A DNA stretch of 64,000 nt from CAIXLI01 sp964587125. Its GTDB lineage: Bacteria > Pseudomonadota > Alphaproteobacteria > UBA9219. Below, piece by piece: positions 25,226 through 34,014 of the stretch (position 1 is the first letter of the stretch; every line of letters starts with the position of its first letter). The notes beneath the pieces were generated by a model, which saw only the letters and a list, made by a program, of their open reading frames with translations, was not told where the DNA came from and searched no databases. Position numbers and translations under genes: made by a program. The stretch covers positions 27,810-91,809 of the forward strand of contig CAZPKC010000009.1 in assembly GCA_964587125.1 (NCBI GenBank). The letters run 5' to 3'.

Positions 25226-25587
25226 ACGACGGCTCGGAAACATTGGCGAAGGAAAAACCTGCCGAAGCCCCCCTGCCCCTCGGCGAGCGCGTCATCGCGC
25301 GCATCAAAACCGTTTACGATCCCGAAATTCCGGTCAACCTTTACGATCTCGGCCTTATCTACAAAATCGACGTCGCTCCCAAGGAAGATGGTTCGTTCAA
25401 CGCCACGATCGACATGACGCTGACCTCGCCCAACTGCCCTATCGCCGAAGAAATACCCATTCGCGTGCAGGAGGCCGTTTTAAAAGAAGACGGCGCAAAA
25501 ACGGTTAAAGTCAATCTCGTCTGGGATCCGCCGTGGGACAAATCTCGCATGTCCGACGAGGCGCGGATGCAACTGGATATGTTTTGA
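25222..25587 (+). CDS. sufT: SufT / MIP18-family (DUF59) Fe-S assembly protein
   Basis: A 121-residue MIP18-type protein with RIKTVYDPEIPVNLYDLGLIY, the hallmark of the family, and a TSPNCPIAEEIP segment holding the conserved Cys. SufT-like proteins help deliver clusters to particular targets. It starts at a GTG overlapping the sufU stop and is the last gene of the SUF run; no sufA or sufE follows in the window. Confidence 0.9.
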   Translation: MNDGSETLAKEKPAEAPLPLGERVIARIKTVYDPEIPVNLYDLGLIYKIDVAPKEDGSFNATIDMTLTSPNCPIAEEIPIRVQEAVLKEDGAKTVKVNLVWDPPWDKSRMSDEARMQLDMF

Positions 25588-25608
25588 AAATGGTCCCGTG
25601 GGTAAGAA

Positions 25609-25651
25609 TAAAAAAACGCCGCGCGGCTTCTATAAAAAACCAAGCGGCGTT
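25609..25651 (-). terminator. Rho-independent terminator of the S74 gene
   Basis: Read on the minus strand, AACGCCGC...GCGGCGTT forms an 8-base stem around a 21-base loop, followed at once by seven T residues. It lies 22 bases beyond the stop of the S74 chaperone gene, and could also slow + transcription leaving the SUF operon. Confidence 0.65.
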
Positions 25652-25673
25652 GCCTAATTAATAAAAGGGTGTT

Positions 25674-26024
25674 TTACGCGTAAGTCTTTCTCTTTTCCAA
25701 GAGGTCAACTCTTTTCAAGGCATTGATTTCGGCACGAAGTGCTTCATTATCGGCCTTAAGTTGTTTAACGGCTTCAATCAAAACAGGCGCAAGCATATCG
25801 TAACGAATGCTCTTGAAGCCTTGTTCGTCCGTTGTAACAACTTCAGGCAGAACCTTTTCGGTATCTTGCGCTATAAGGCCGATGGTGGGCCAATCGGCAA
25901 AATCCTTTTTGGGAAACTCATCGGAGCGCCAAGAGTACGAAACCCCTTTGAGCTTTCCAATTATCTCAAGCGCTCCCTTTAACGGAATAATATCTTTTTT
26001 CCACCGAAGATCAGAGCCGCCCAT
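25674..26024 (-). CDS. Orphan peptidase-S74 tail-fibre chaperone domain
   Basis: A 116-residue protein that is almost only an intramolecular-chaperone (peptidase S74, CIMCD) domain. It has GSDLRWKKDI at residues 3-12, PTIGLIAQDTEKVLPEVV in the middle, then YDMLAPVLIEAVKQL and a C-terminal coiled coil. In phage tail spikes this domain follows a long fibre, trimerises it and cuts itself off before the conserved Ser. Here nothing precedes it: ATG at 26024 has GGGGGAGG five bases upstream, and the open frame reaches back only to 26099. It lies between the SUF operon and pepN, away from phage genes, and has its own terminator. Confidence 0.78.
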   Translation of the reverse strand: MGGSDLRWKKDIIPLKGALEIIGKLKGVSYSWRSDEFPKKDFADWPTIGLIAQDTEKVLPEVVTTDEQGFKSIRYDMLAPVLIEAVKQLKADNEALRAEINALKRVDLLEKRKTYA

Positions 26025-26231
26025 TTTTCCTCCCCCGGTATGCCGGAAGTCTCTTAGGACTCCATATGATTTATTATATTCCCGCCCCCAAAAAAACACA
26101 AGTTAAAAGAGATATTCCGGGCATTGCGAATGCTTTCGATCCATTTCTTCTTCCCAAGCCATTTTTAATTTATAATTATATGTTTTAAGAAATACTGCTT
26201 TGATTATCGTTCACAATTCGTTCAGGAAAAC

Positions 26232-28823
26232 ATGCCCACAAAAGAAACACTCCTTGCCGATTACCAAGTTCCAGATTTTCTGGTTCGCCGCGTCGATCTC
26301 GACGTCGATATTCAGAATAAATTCGTGACCGTATCCTCGCGCCTGAAAATCGCGCGCAATGCGAAATCGAAAAACAAAAAGGCCCCCCTCTTCCTCAACG
26401 GCGAAGCGCAAAAGCTCATCAGCGTCTCCGTCGATGGCCGCAAGCTTAATAAACGCGAGTACAAACTCACGCCGCACGATCTGACGATCCCCGACATGCC
26501 CGACAAAGCCGTTGTCGAAATCGTCAGCACGCACGATCCGTATAATAACACGACGCTTTCCGGTTTTTATGCTTCGGGGCCGATGCTCTCGACGCAATGC
26601 GAAGCCGAAGGTTTCCGCCGCATCACTTATTATCCCGACCGTCCCGACGTTATGGCGAAATTCCGCGTCACGATTCACGCGGATAAAAAGAAATATCCTG
26701 TTCTGCTCGCCAACGGGAATCTTCTCAAATCCGGAAAAGAAGGCTCCTCGCGCCACTTCGCGCTATGGCAAGACCCGTTTCCGAAGCCCTGCTATCTGTT
26801 CGCGATGGTCGCAGGCAAGCTCGATAAACGCACAAGCTCTTTCAAAACCAAATCGGGACGCAAAATCCTGATCGAGATATATGTCGAGCCAGGCAAGAAA
26901 AACGAGACCGGCTTCGCGCTTGCGGCAATCAAAAAAGCGATGAAGTGGGACAAGCAACGCTTCGATCTGGAATACGACCTCGACCGCTTCATGATGGTCG
27001 CGACGCCGTTCTTCAATCATGGCGCGATGGAAAACAAAGGGCTGAATATATTCAACGACGCCTGTGTCCTTGGAAGCGTCGAAACGGCTACCGACGCGAC
27101 GATTTCCTTTATCGAGCGCGTCGTTGCGCACGAATATTTCCACAACTGGACGGGCGACCGCATCACGTGCCGCGACTGGTTCCAATTAAGCCTCAAGGAA
27201 GGCCTGACCGTCTTCCGCGAGCAGGAATACATGGGCGACGCGCATTCTATCGCCGTCGAACGGCTCGACAACGTGCGCGACGTGCGCAGCCGCCAGTTTG
27301 CCGAAGACGCGGGCGCAATGGCGCATCCCGTCCGGCCCGATCATTATCAGGCTATAGACAATTTTTATACCGTGACGGTTTACGACAAAGGCGCCGAAGT
27401 CATCCGCATGATCCAAACGCTTGTCGGACGCAAGGGATTTAACAAAGGCATGGATTTATACGTCCGCCGTCACGACGGGCACGCCGTGACTTGCGACGAT
27501 TTCGTGAAGGCGATGAGCGACGCGAATAGAATCGACCTCAAGCAGTTCATGCTTTGGTACAGGCAAGCCGGAACGCCCGTTTTGGATGTTTCGAGCCGTT
27601 ACGACGCCGATACCCAATCATTGGCGCTTACGGTCAGGCAATCCTGCAAACCCACGCCCGGACAGCCGGTTAAAAAGCCTTTGCATATTCCTTTTGCCAT
27701 AGGTTTGCTTAACCGCAACGGAAGGGACCTCATCGGAACGCGCGTTCTGTCGATCAAAAAGCCGCGCCAGACCTTCATTTTCGAAAACATCAAGAGAAAG
27801 CCCGTTTTGTCGCTCTTGCGCGATTTCTCGGCCCCTATCCGGCTGAATTATGCCTATACCGATGACGAACTTCTTTTCCTCCTCGCGCACGACAGCGATC
27901 CGTTCAGCAGATGGGAAGCGGGGTTCAAACTCGCAACGGAACGCCTGCTGGATTCTTCAATCGACGACGCGGCTTTTATCTCCGTCCTCGGCGAGATTTT
28001 GCGCGACAGGAAAATCGACCCAGAGTTCAAAGCAATGGTTTTGTCTTTGCCGAGCGAAGGCGAACTTGGCCTTGCCCTGCAGGCTCGGGAAAAACCGATT
28101 GACGTCGATAGGCTCTATGCCGCGCGCAAGGAGCTGGTGAAACGCATCGCGCATCGCCTGCGCAGCGTCTTCGCCGCCGAGCATATACGTTTGTCCAAAA
28201 GCGTATCCGACACAGCCGCCGACGGTGCTTCAATGGGCCGCCGCGGATTGAAAAATTTGTGCCTGTATTATCTGGCGGCTTTGGATAGCCCCAAAATCCT
28301 GAAGCGCGTTTTCCTTCAGGCGACAACGTCAAAGAACATGACGGACCAAATCGCGGCGCTTGGAATTCTTGCGCAAACATCTTCTCCGCTGCGCGACAAA
28401 GCTTTCTCCGTATTCGAAAGAAAGTGGAAGAAATCGCCGACCATTATGGATAAATGGCTTGCGGTGCAGGCTGGCGCGAAACGCGGCGACGTTTTGAAAA
28501 CGGTCAAGAGGCTGACGCGGCATCCGGCGTTCACGCTGAAAAACCCGAACCGCATTTCGGCGCTGATCGGCGTATTTGCCGCAAACGGCCTCGGATTCCA
28601 CGCCGTGGACGGATCGGGATACCGCTTCGTCGCCGATATGATTCTTAAAATCGACCCGATCAATCCGCACAGCGCGGCGGCTTTAGCCAAAAATTTCACG
28701 CGCTGGCGCGACTACACGCCCGGACGGCAGAAATCGATGCGCACCGAGCTGATCCGCCTGTCGAAGCAAAAAAAACTCTCCCCCAACACGGCGGAGGTTG
28801 TCGGCAAGAGCCTGAAAGGGTAA
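26232..28823 (+). CDS. pepN: Aminopeptidase N (M1 family)
   Basis: An 863-residue M1 zinc aminopeptidase with the length of E. coli PepN. The exopeptidase motif GAMENKGLNIFND is followed by the zinc-binding HEYFHNWTGDR; the third ligand Glu comes about 20 residues on (LKEGLTVFREQE). It removes N-terminal amino acids from peptides in the cytoplasm. A GAxMEN-type motif, the catalytic Tyr in VTVYDKGAEVIRM and the long helical C-terminal domain are all present. AGGAAAAC precedes the ATG. lpxI starts nine bases after the stop. Confidence 0.95.
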   Translation: MPTKETLLADYQVPDFLVRRVDLDVDIQNKFVTVSSRLKIARNAKSKNKKAPLFLNGEAQKLISVSVDGRKLNKREYKLTPHDLTIPDMPDKAVVEIVSTHDPYNNTTLSGFYASGPMLSTQCEAEGFRRITYYPDRPDVMAKFRVTIHADKKKYPVLLANGNLLKSGKEGSSRHFALWQDPFPKPCYLFAMVAGKLDKRTSSFKTKSGRKILIEIYVEPGKKNETGFALAAIKKAMKWDKQRFDLEYDLDRFMMVATPFFNHGAMENKGLNIFNDACVLGSVETATDATISFIERVVAHEYFHNWTGDRITCRDWFQLSLKEGLTVFREQEYMGDAHSIAVERLDNVRDVRSRQFAEDAGAMAHPVRPDHYQAIDNFYTVTVYDKGAEVIRMIQTLVGRKGFNKGMDLYVRRHDGHAVTCDDFVKAMSDANRIDLKQFMLWYRQAGTPVLDVSSRYDADTQSLALTVRQSCKPTPGQPVKKPLHIPFAIGLLNRNGRDLIGTRVLSIKKPRQTFIFENIKRKPVLSLLRDFSAPIRLNYAYTDDELLFLLAHDSDPFSRWEAGFKLATERLLDSSIDDAAFISVLGEILRDRKIDPEFKAMVLSLPSEGELGLALQAREKPIDVDRLYAARKELVKRIAHRLRSVFAAEHIRLSKSVSDTAADGASMGRRGLKNLCLYYLAALDSPKILKRVFLQATTSKNMTDQIAALGILAQTSSPLRDKAFSVFERKWKKSPTIMDKWLAVQAGAKRGDVLKTVKRLTRHPAFTLKNPNRISALIGVFAANGLGFHAVDGSGYRFVADMILKIDPINPHSAAALAKNFTRWRDYTPGRQKSMRTELIRLSKQKKLSPNTAEVVGKSLKG

Positions 28824-28832
28824 GCTCTGCGA

Positions 28833-29675
28833 ATGGTCGATAAAAACATGACTCTTCCGGCTTTTCCCAAGCTTGGCATTATCGCGGGCGGCGGCCTTGC
28901 GCCGAAGCGCGTTATCGACGCTTGCCGCGCGCAGGGACGCGATTTTTTTGTTCTGTGCCTCGAAGGACAGGCCGACGCCGATACCGCTTCGGATGCGCCG
29001 CATGCGTGGCTGCCTTTGGGCGCGTTCGGCAAACTGCGCGATCTTGTCGCTTCCGAAAAAATTGCCGAAGTCGTCATGATCGGCCGCGTTCGCCGTCCTT
29101 CTTTGGGAGAATTGAAGCCCGACTGGCTGGCGATAAAAGGTTTAGCGAAAATCGGGTTTCATCTTCCGGGCGACGACGCCCTGCTCCGCGCCATCGGGCG
29201 CATCATCGAGCAAGAATGCGGTGTGCGCGTTATCGGCGTTCAGGATATTCTGGGCGGCGTTCTGCTCCTTGAGGGGCGTTTGGGAAATCACGCTCCCGAT
29301 GCGGAGGCAAAACAAGACATCGCGCGCGGCGCGGAAGTTGCGCGGGCCTTGGGCCGCGCCGATGTCGGCCAATCGGTCGTCGTGCAGCAAGGCCTTGTCC
29401 TCGGCGTGGAAGCCATCGAAGGAACAGACGCCCTGATCGCAAGGTGCAAAGACCTCAAACGCGAAGGAAGAGGCGGCGTTTTAGTCAAGCTCGCAAAATC
29501 CCAGCAAGACGACCGCTTCGATCTGCCAACCATCGGCCCCGATACGGTCCTTGCCGCAGCTCAAGCGGGCCTCATCGGCATAGCGGCGGAGGCAGACCGC
29601 AGCCTTGTGATCGACCGTGACAGCGTTAAGCAATTAGCCGACGAAAAAGGGCTTTTCGTCGTGGGAATCCGTTAA
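28833..29675 (+). CDS. lpxI: UDP-2,3-diacylglucosamine pyrophosphatase LpxI
   Basis: A 280-residue DUF1009 protein, LpxI, which hydrolyses UDP-2,3-diacylglucosamine to lipid X in lipid A synthesis; alphaproteobacteria use it in place of LpxH. Visible family features are LGIIAGGGLAPKRVIDAC at the N-terminus, VVMIGRVRRPSL, and the C-terminal domain with KLAKSQQDDRFDLPTIG. The start is ATG at 28833 or 28848; both keep the fold. It is likely cotranscribed with pepN, although the products are unrelated. An imperfect inverted repeat begins at the stop codon. Confidence 0.92.
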   Translation: MVDKNMTLPAFPKLGIIAGGGLAPKRVIDACRAQGRDFFVLCLEGQADADTASDAPHAWLPLGAFGKLRDLVASEKIAEVVMIGRVRRPSLGELKPDWLAIKGLAKIGFHLPGDDALLRAIGRIIEQECGVRVIGVQDILGGVLLLEGRLGNHAPDAEAKQDIARGAEVARALGRADVGQSVVVQQGLVLGVEAIEGTDALIARCKDLKREGRGGVLVKLAKSQQDDRFDLPTIGPDTVLAAAQAGLIGIAAEADRSLVIDRDSVKQLADEKGLFVVGIR

Positions 29676-29742
29676 TTAGCATTTTTCTGACCTCACTTGC
29701 GCCCTATCAGGCTTGTTTTGCTAAGAAAAACTGCTAGTTAAC
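29671..29742. repeat. Imperfect 18-base inverted repeat, copy B of a short palindromic repeat
   Basis: The left arm (29671-29688) and the right arm (29724-29742) match except for one substitution and one extra base, with a 35-base centre. It starts on the lpxI stop codon. The outer segments resemble the hairpin after the NAD regulator (19027-19085). It could be a mobile palindromic repeat or an RNA-end-forming hairpin. A second, shorter inverted pair (AAGACTTG 29765-29772, CAAGTCTT 29811-29818, then a T-run) follows in the leader of the DotL-like gene. Confidence 0.5.
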
Positions 29743-29845
29743 TAAAAAATAACATTAAATGAGCAAGACTTGCGAGCCGTTTTCGAGTAAACTGCCGCCC
29801 GTATAAAAGCCAAGTCTTTTTTCGGGAAATTTTGGAGAGGCAACG

Positions 29846-32275
29846 ATGCCTATTATTCTAGAAAAGAACCAAGTCCGCCAACGCGACATATTCCGCGATG
29901 TGCGCCCGGCTACGGAACGCACGGCAATTTTCATTACAAAACCTGAAATCGTGGCAGGGCTCGCGTTCGGTCTGACCTTTTTTCTGTTCGTCGCTACCCC
30001 CGAATTCAGATCGTTGGCCGATGTGTTCGCCGTTCCTTTTTACTTTTACTTTCGCTGGGCCTTGCGCAAGCCTTTCGCGTTGCCGTTTAAAATTCCGCGT
30101 TATGCCCACATACCGGATCCCCATAATTCCCCTCCCGGCAAAACCAGCCCCGGCAAGGCGGAAGGCATCATGTTTCTGGGCAACGTGTCCGACAAGGACG
30201 ACGACGACCAGAACAGGGAAGTGTGGCTGACCAACATCGACGCGCGCGCGCATATTCTTTATCTGGGCACGACGGGTTCGGGCAAAACCGAAGGCTTGAA
30301 GTCGATCGTCACCAACGCGTTGTGCTGGGGCTCCGGATTTTCCTACACCGACGGCAAGGCCGACACCGATTTGTGGGCGTCGCTTTATTCGCTGACGCGC
30401 CGTTTTGGCCGCGACGACGATATTTTGATTCAAAACTACATGACCGGAAACTCGGACGAGGGCTCGGTATCCAATACGATGAACCCGTTCTCGAACGGTT
30501 CGGCTTCGTATCTCGCCAACCTCGTCGTCGGCCTGATGCCGGATGCCGGCGGCGACAACGCCATGTGGAAAGAACGCGCCGTCGCCCTCATGTTCGCCTT
30601 GATGCCCGCTTTGACCTTCAAGCGCGACCATCAGGGATTGCTTCTGGATGTCGGCATCGTGCGCGACCATTTGGAATTACAGCCCATTATCCGCCTGTCG
30701 CGCGACCAGACGCTGCCCGCGCGCATCCTTCACGGGCTTGAAGGCTACCTGAACACCCTGCCGGGCTACGTGGCCGCCGCTTTCGACGACGAAGGCAATG
30801 AGCGCCCCCCCTCGCCCGATCAGCCGATGTACGATCTGCAGGTAGCAAGGCAACAGCACGGCTACCTCTCGATGCAATTCACGCGGTCGATGCAATCCTT
30901 GGCCGACGAATACGGATACATCTTCAAAGCGCAGTTGGCCGATGTCGACGTTTTGGACGTCGTTCTGAACCGCCGCATCTTGGTCGTGCTGATTCCGGCT
31001 CTCGAAAAATCCGGCGACGAAGCCGCCAATTTGGGAAAAATCGTCGCGGGATGCCTCAAGGGCATGATGGGCGCAACTTTGGGCAACACCGTCGAAGGCG
31101 GTTGGGAAAACGCCATCGGCAGCAAACAGACCCGCTCCAGTTCCTCTTTCATCACCGTGTTCGACGAAGTTGGTTACTACACGGCGGCCGGCATGGCCGT
31201 GATGGCGGCGCAAGCGCGTTCGCTGGGATTCTCCCTCGTGTTCGCGGCGCAGGATTTGCCCTCGATGGAAAAACGCATCAAACAGGAAGCCAAATCCATC
31301 GCCGGCAACTGTAACCTGAAAATTATGGGCCGCATCGAAGACCCGACCGATACCAAAGACTTCCTTGAAAAGCACGGCGGCCAATCGTGGGTCATGGAAA
31401 GCAAGGGATACACGGCCCCCACCAATACCGTCGGAAGCTTATTCATGAACATGCCTTTCGCCGACGACCGTCAGGCCTCTTATCTGGCGCGTAACCGCCT
31501 CTGCTACGACCATTTGCGCGGTTATCGCGAAGGCGAGGCGGCATTGGTTTTCGGCGATTGGGCGCATAAGGTGCAAATGTTCTATGCCGTTCCGGAAAAA
31601 GCCAAGGCCTTGCGTGTGCATCGTTTTCTGGCCGTTCCGGGCGTGACGAAATCGACGGAAGCGCGCGATCGCATCGCGTTGGAACTTGAATCGCGCCTTA
31701 AGGACAAGGATTGGACGGCGGCAGGCGCCGGCGGAACCGTCAAGGAAAGTCCCGAAATCGCCGCAATCGCCAAAACCGTTAAAGGTGCGGCGACCGCCAA
31801 ACTGTCGGCAGTCGAAATGGGCGTTGCCAGCGTCGCTTCCATGGGCACCCTGCCCGCAGCGCCCCAAAGCAGCGCGGGAGAGGCCCAGGCGAAAAACGGA
31901 AACGGCAAGAAAGCGTCAGCCTCTTATTCGGAAGATTCCGAAGACGAAGGCGTGTCGATGCCTTCGGTCGGTTCTTACGCCGACGATTTATCGTCCGAAG
32001 AACGCGCAGCACGGCGCGCCGCTTTGCCGCCGTTGCAGGAAGGCGACCAGTTCGGGATCGAAAACGTCGAACATACTCAAAGCTATGCCGCGAAAGGCAC
32101 GCCCGTTTTTGCGGGAACCGATGCCGATCTGTCGGCCATTATTCCCTCGGTGGAAAGCGGCGATACGGATGCCGATTTCTCGACTACCGAACTGCCCGAA
32201 CACATCAGGGCATTCCTCGCGCATTCGGCGCAACAGATAAACGAAGGGTTGCGCGGCAAGGGTGACAGGGAATAA
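29846..32275 (+). CDS. DotL/IcmO-like type IVB coupling ATPase
   Basis: An 809-residue TraD/DotL-family protein that would recruit substrates to a type IV secretion channel. Two hydrophobic helices lie near residues 30-60. Walker A is YLGTTGSGKTEGLK (about 150), Walker B is SFITVFDEVGYYTAAG (about 435), followed by AQDLPSMEKRIKQEA. A long variable, low-complexity C-terminal tail from about 600, rich in Ala, Ser and acidic residues, is where DotL binds adaptor proteins. GGAGAGG lies six bases before the ATG. No other dot/icm genes are visible here; a conjugative coupling protein is the alternative. Confidence 0.78.
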   Translation: MPIILEKNQVRQRDIFRDVRPATERTAIFITKPEIVAGLAFGLTFFLFVATPEFRSLADVFAVPFYFYFRWALRKPFALPFKIPRYAHIPDPHNSPPGKTSPGKAEGIMFLGNVSDKDDDDQNREVWLTNIDARAHILYLGTTGSGKTEGLKSIVTNALCWGSGFSYTDGKADTDLWASLYSLTRRFGRDDDILIQNYMTGNSDEGSVSNTMNPFSNGSASYLANLVVGLMPDAGGDNAMWKERAVALMFALMPALTFKRDHQGLLLDVGIVRDHLELQPIIRLSRDQTLPARILHGLEGYLNTLPGYVAAAFDDEGNERPPSPDQPMYDLQVARQQHGYLSMQFTRSMQSLADEYGYIFKAQLADVDVLDVVLNRRILVVLIPALEKSGDEAANLGKIVAGCLKGMMGATLGNTVEGGWENAIGSKQTRSSSSFITVFDEVGYYTAAGMAVMAAQARSLGFSLVFAAQDLPSMEKRIKQEAKSIAGNCNLKIMGRIEDPTDTKDFLEKHGGQSWVMESKGYTAPTNTVGSLFMNMPFADDRQASYLARNRLCYDHLRGYREGEAALVFGDWAHKVQMFYAVPEKAKALRVHRFLAVPGVTKSTEARDRIALELESRLKDKDWTAAGAGGTVKESPEIAAIAKTVKGAATAKLSAVEMGVASVASMGTLPAAPQSSAGEAQAKNGNGKKASASYSEDSEDEGVSMPSVGSYADDLSSEERAARRAALPPLQEGDQFGIENVEHTQSYAAKGTPVFAGTDADLSAIIPSVESGDTDADFSTTELPEHIRAFLAHSAQQINEGLRGKGDRE

Positions 32276-32297
32276 TTCCGATTAAACGGAGGAAATC

Positions 32298-33014
32298 ATG
32301 TTTTATCGTTTCGCGCTTGCGCTTCTTTTTCTCTTTTCCTTCATATCTTCCGCACAAGCCGATAGCGGGCCAAAGCCCGACGACACGGTTTCCTTTACCC
32401 TTTCCGCCGAAGATTGGGTTGCGACGAAAACCGCCCATGTCACGTTGGACGTCGAAGCCGCCGTCAATGCTTCCAATGCCGGATCCGTCCGTGCCGATGT
32501 AACAAAAGCCGTCAACGAAATCGCCAAAGCCGATTGGCGTTTGACTGAGTTTAACCGCGCGCAGGATCAAACCGGCATGGAACGCTGGAGCGTCGTTTTC
32601 GACGCCAGATTAGCCGAGTCCGCCCTTAACGGCCTGAACGACGCCGTCAAGAAAGCCAGCAAGGCGGGAATGCAAATATCCGTCGGCAAGATCGATTTTT
32701 CTCCCACGCTTGACGAAACGGAAGCCGTCCGCGCTGCCCTGCGCGCCCGCATCCTTAAAGAAGCCGGAGAACAATTAGCGGCGCTTAACGCGGCCCTGCC
32801 CGGACGCAGCTATCGCATCTCCGAGATCGTTTTTGATACGGATATCTTCTCTCCTATCCGCATGATTCACAGCAGGCCCATGATGGCTCCGGTAGCTATG
32901 GCCGCTTCGGCTCCCGCCGAGGCGGAACAATCTCAGGACATTTCGCAAAAGCTTGTCCTGAACGCGCATATTACGTTCGCCGCAGTGCCTCCGATAACGC
33001 CTCCGGTCCATTAA
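32298..33014 (+). CDS. SIMPL-domain (DUF541) periplasmic protein
   Basis: A 238-residue exported protein with a signal peptide at residues 1-21 (cut near AQA) and a SIMPL/DUF541-like body: a strand-rich start (VTLDVEAAVNAS), ELF-like motif region WRLTEFNRAQDQTG, then the helix ARILKEAGEQLAALNAAL. SIMPL proteins such as BP26/OMP28 form periplasmic oligomeric channels or rings of unclear function. The last 40 residues are a Pro/Ala-rich tail. GGAGG precedes the ATG. It lies 22 bases after the DotL-like gene and may share its transcript. Confidence 0.7.
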   Translation: MFYRFALALLFLFSFISSAQADSGPKPDDTVSFTLSAEDWVATKTAHVTLDVEAAVNASNAGSVRADVTKAVNEIAKADWRLTEFNRAQDQTGMERWSVVFDARLAESALNGLNDAVKKASKAGMQISVGKIDFSPTLDETEAVRAALRARILKEAGEQLAALNAALPGRSYRISEIVFDTDIFSPIRMIHSRPMMAPVAMAASAPAEAEQSQDISQKLVLNAHITFAAVPPITPPVH

Positions 33015-33081
33015 TGGATGGGGTTGCGGGCTTCCTGCGATTGATGCTATGCCGACTGACCTCTTTTTGGCGGTTAGTCCC

Positions 33082-34008
33082 ATGTTTATGAAACCCATCC
33101 ACATCATCCCCCCCGATACGAATATCGACTTCGTCGCCAAGCGCTGGTGGGCGTTCAGCATGACGATTACGCTTGTCATCGTCACGATCGTCGCCTTGTT
33201 CGTTAAAGGGCTCAATTTCGGCATTGATTTCAAGGGAGGCATTCTGATCGAAGCCAAAGCGCCGCAAGCCGTCGATACCGCCGCGCTGCGCGGCGATCTT
33301 CAGACGCTTAATCTGGGCGAGATCGAATTGCAGCAATTCGGCTCTCCCGACGACGTTCTCATCCGCATCCAGCGTCAGGAAGGCGACGAGGCCGCGCAAA
33401 TGAAGGCAGTTCAATCCGTGCGCGATAAATTGGGAACCGCTTACGAATACCGCCGCGTCGAAGTCGTGGGGCCTACGGTCGGATCGGAACTGCTCCATGC
33501 GGGCATTCTCGCCACGGTTTTGGCGATTGCGGCGATTTCGATCTATGTCGCCGTGCGTTTCGAATGGCAGTTCGGCCTCGCCGCGATGATCGCGACGCTT
33601 CACGACGTTTTCACGACCGTTGGCCTTTACGCCGTGTTGCAACTGGATTTCAATCTGACGGCAGTCGCCGCGCTTTTGACTCTGGCGGGCTATTCGATCA
33701 ACGATACCGTCGTTGTTTTTGACCGAATTCGAGAAACTTTGCGCCGCCAGAAAGCGACGGACTTGCGCACCGTCATCAACGCCTCGGTCAATCAAACGCT
33801 GTCGCGAACGACCATGACGGCAGGAACGACGCTTCTGGCCTTGCTTCCTTTGGTGTTTTTGGGCGGGCAGACGTTGATCAATTTCTCGGCCGCGCTGACA
33901 TGGGGCATTTTCGTCGGCACGTATTCGTCGATCTACGTCGCGGCGGCCCTGATGCTTTACATGCCGCCCTTGCGAAGAATTGAAGCCGTCAAGAAGCCCG
34001 CGGCATAA
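33082..34008 (+). CDS. secF: Protein translocase subunit SecF
   Basis: A SecF homologue of about 308 residues. The first membrane helix is near residues 20-40, followed by GLNFGIDFKGG, the family signature, a periplasmic domain, and a C-terminal bundle of five helices with GYSINDTVVVFDRIRE, the conserved cytoplasmic motif. SecDF uses the proton gradient to pull exported proteins out of SecYEG. The frame opens at 33049; ATG at 33082 or 33088 is the more likely start. No secD adjoins it on either side, which is unusual. It converges with the next gene. Confidence 0.92.
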   Translation: MFMKPIHIIPPDTNIDFVAKRWWAFSMTITLVIVTIVALFVKGLNFGIDFKGGILIEAKAPQAVDTAALRGDLQTLNLGEIELQQFGSPDDVLIRIQRQEGDEAAQMKAVQSVRDKLGTAYEYRRVEVVGPTVGSELLHAGILATVLAIAAISIYVAVRFEWQFGLAAMIATLHDVFTTVGLYAVLQLDFNLTAVAALLTLAGYSINDTVVVFDRIRETLRRQKATDLRTVINASVNQTLSRTTMTAGTTLLALLPLVFLGGQTLINFSAALTWGIFVGTYSSIYVAAALMLYMPPLRRIEAVKKPAA

Positions 34009-34014
34009 CGAAGC

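Noticed and set aside
25588..26231. Remains of a prophage tail around the S74 gene
   Set aside because: I read both strands of the flanks and found no fibre, tail or lysis gene; the frame before the S74 start is only 25 codons and not fibre-like.
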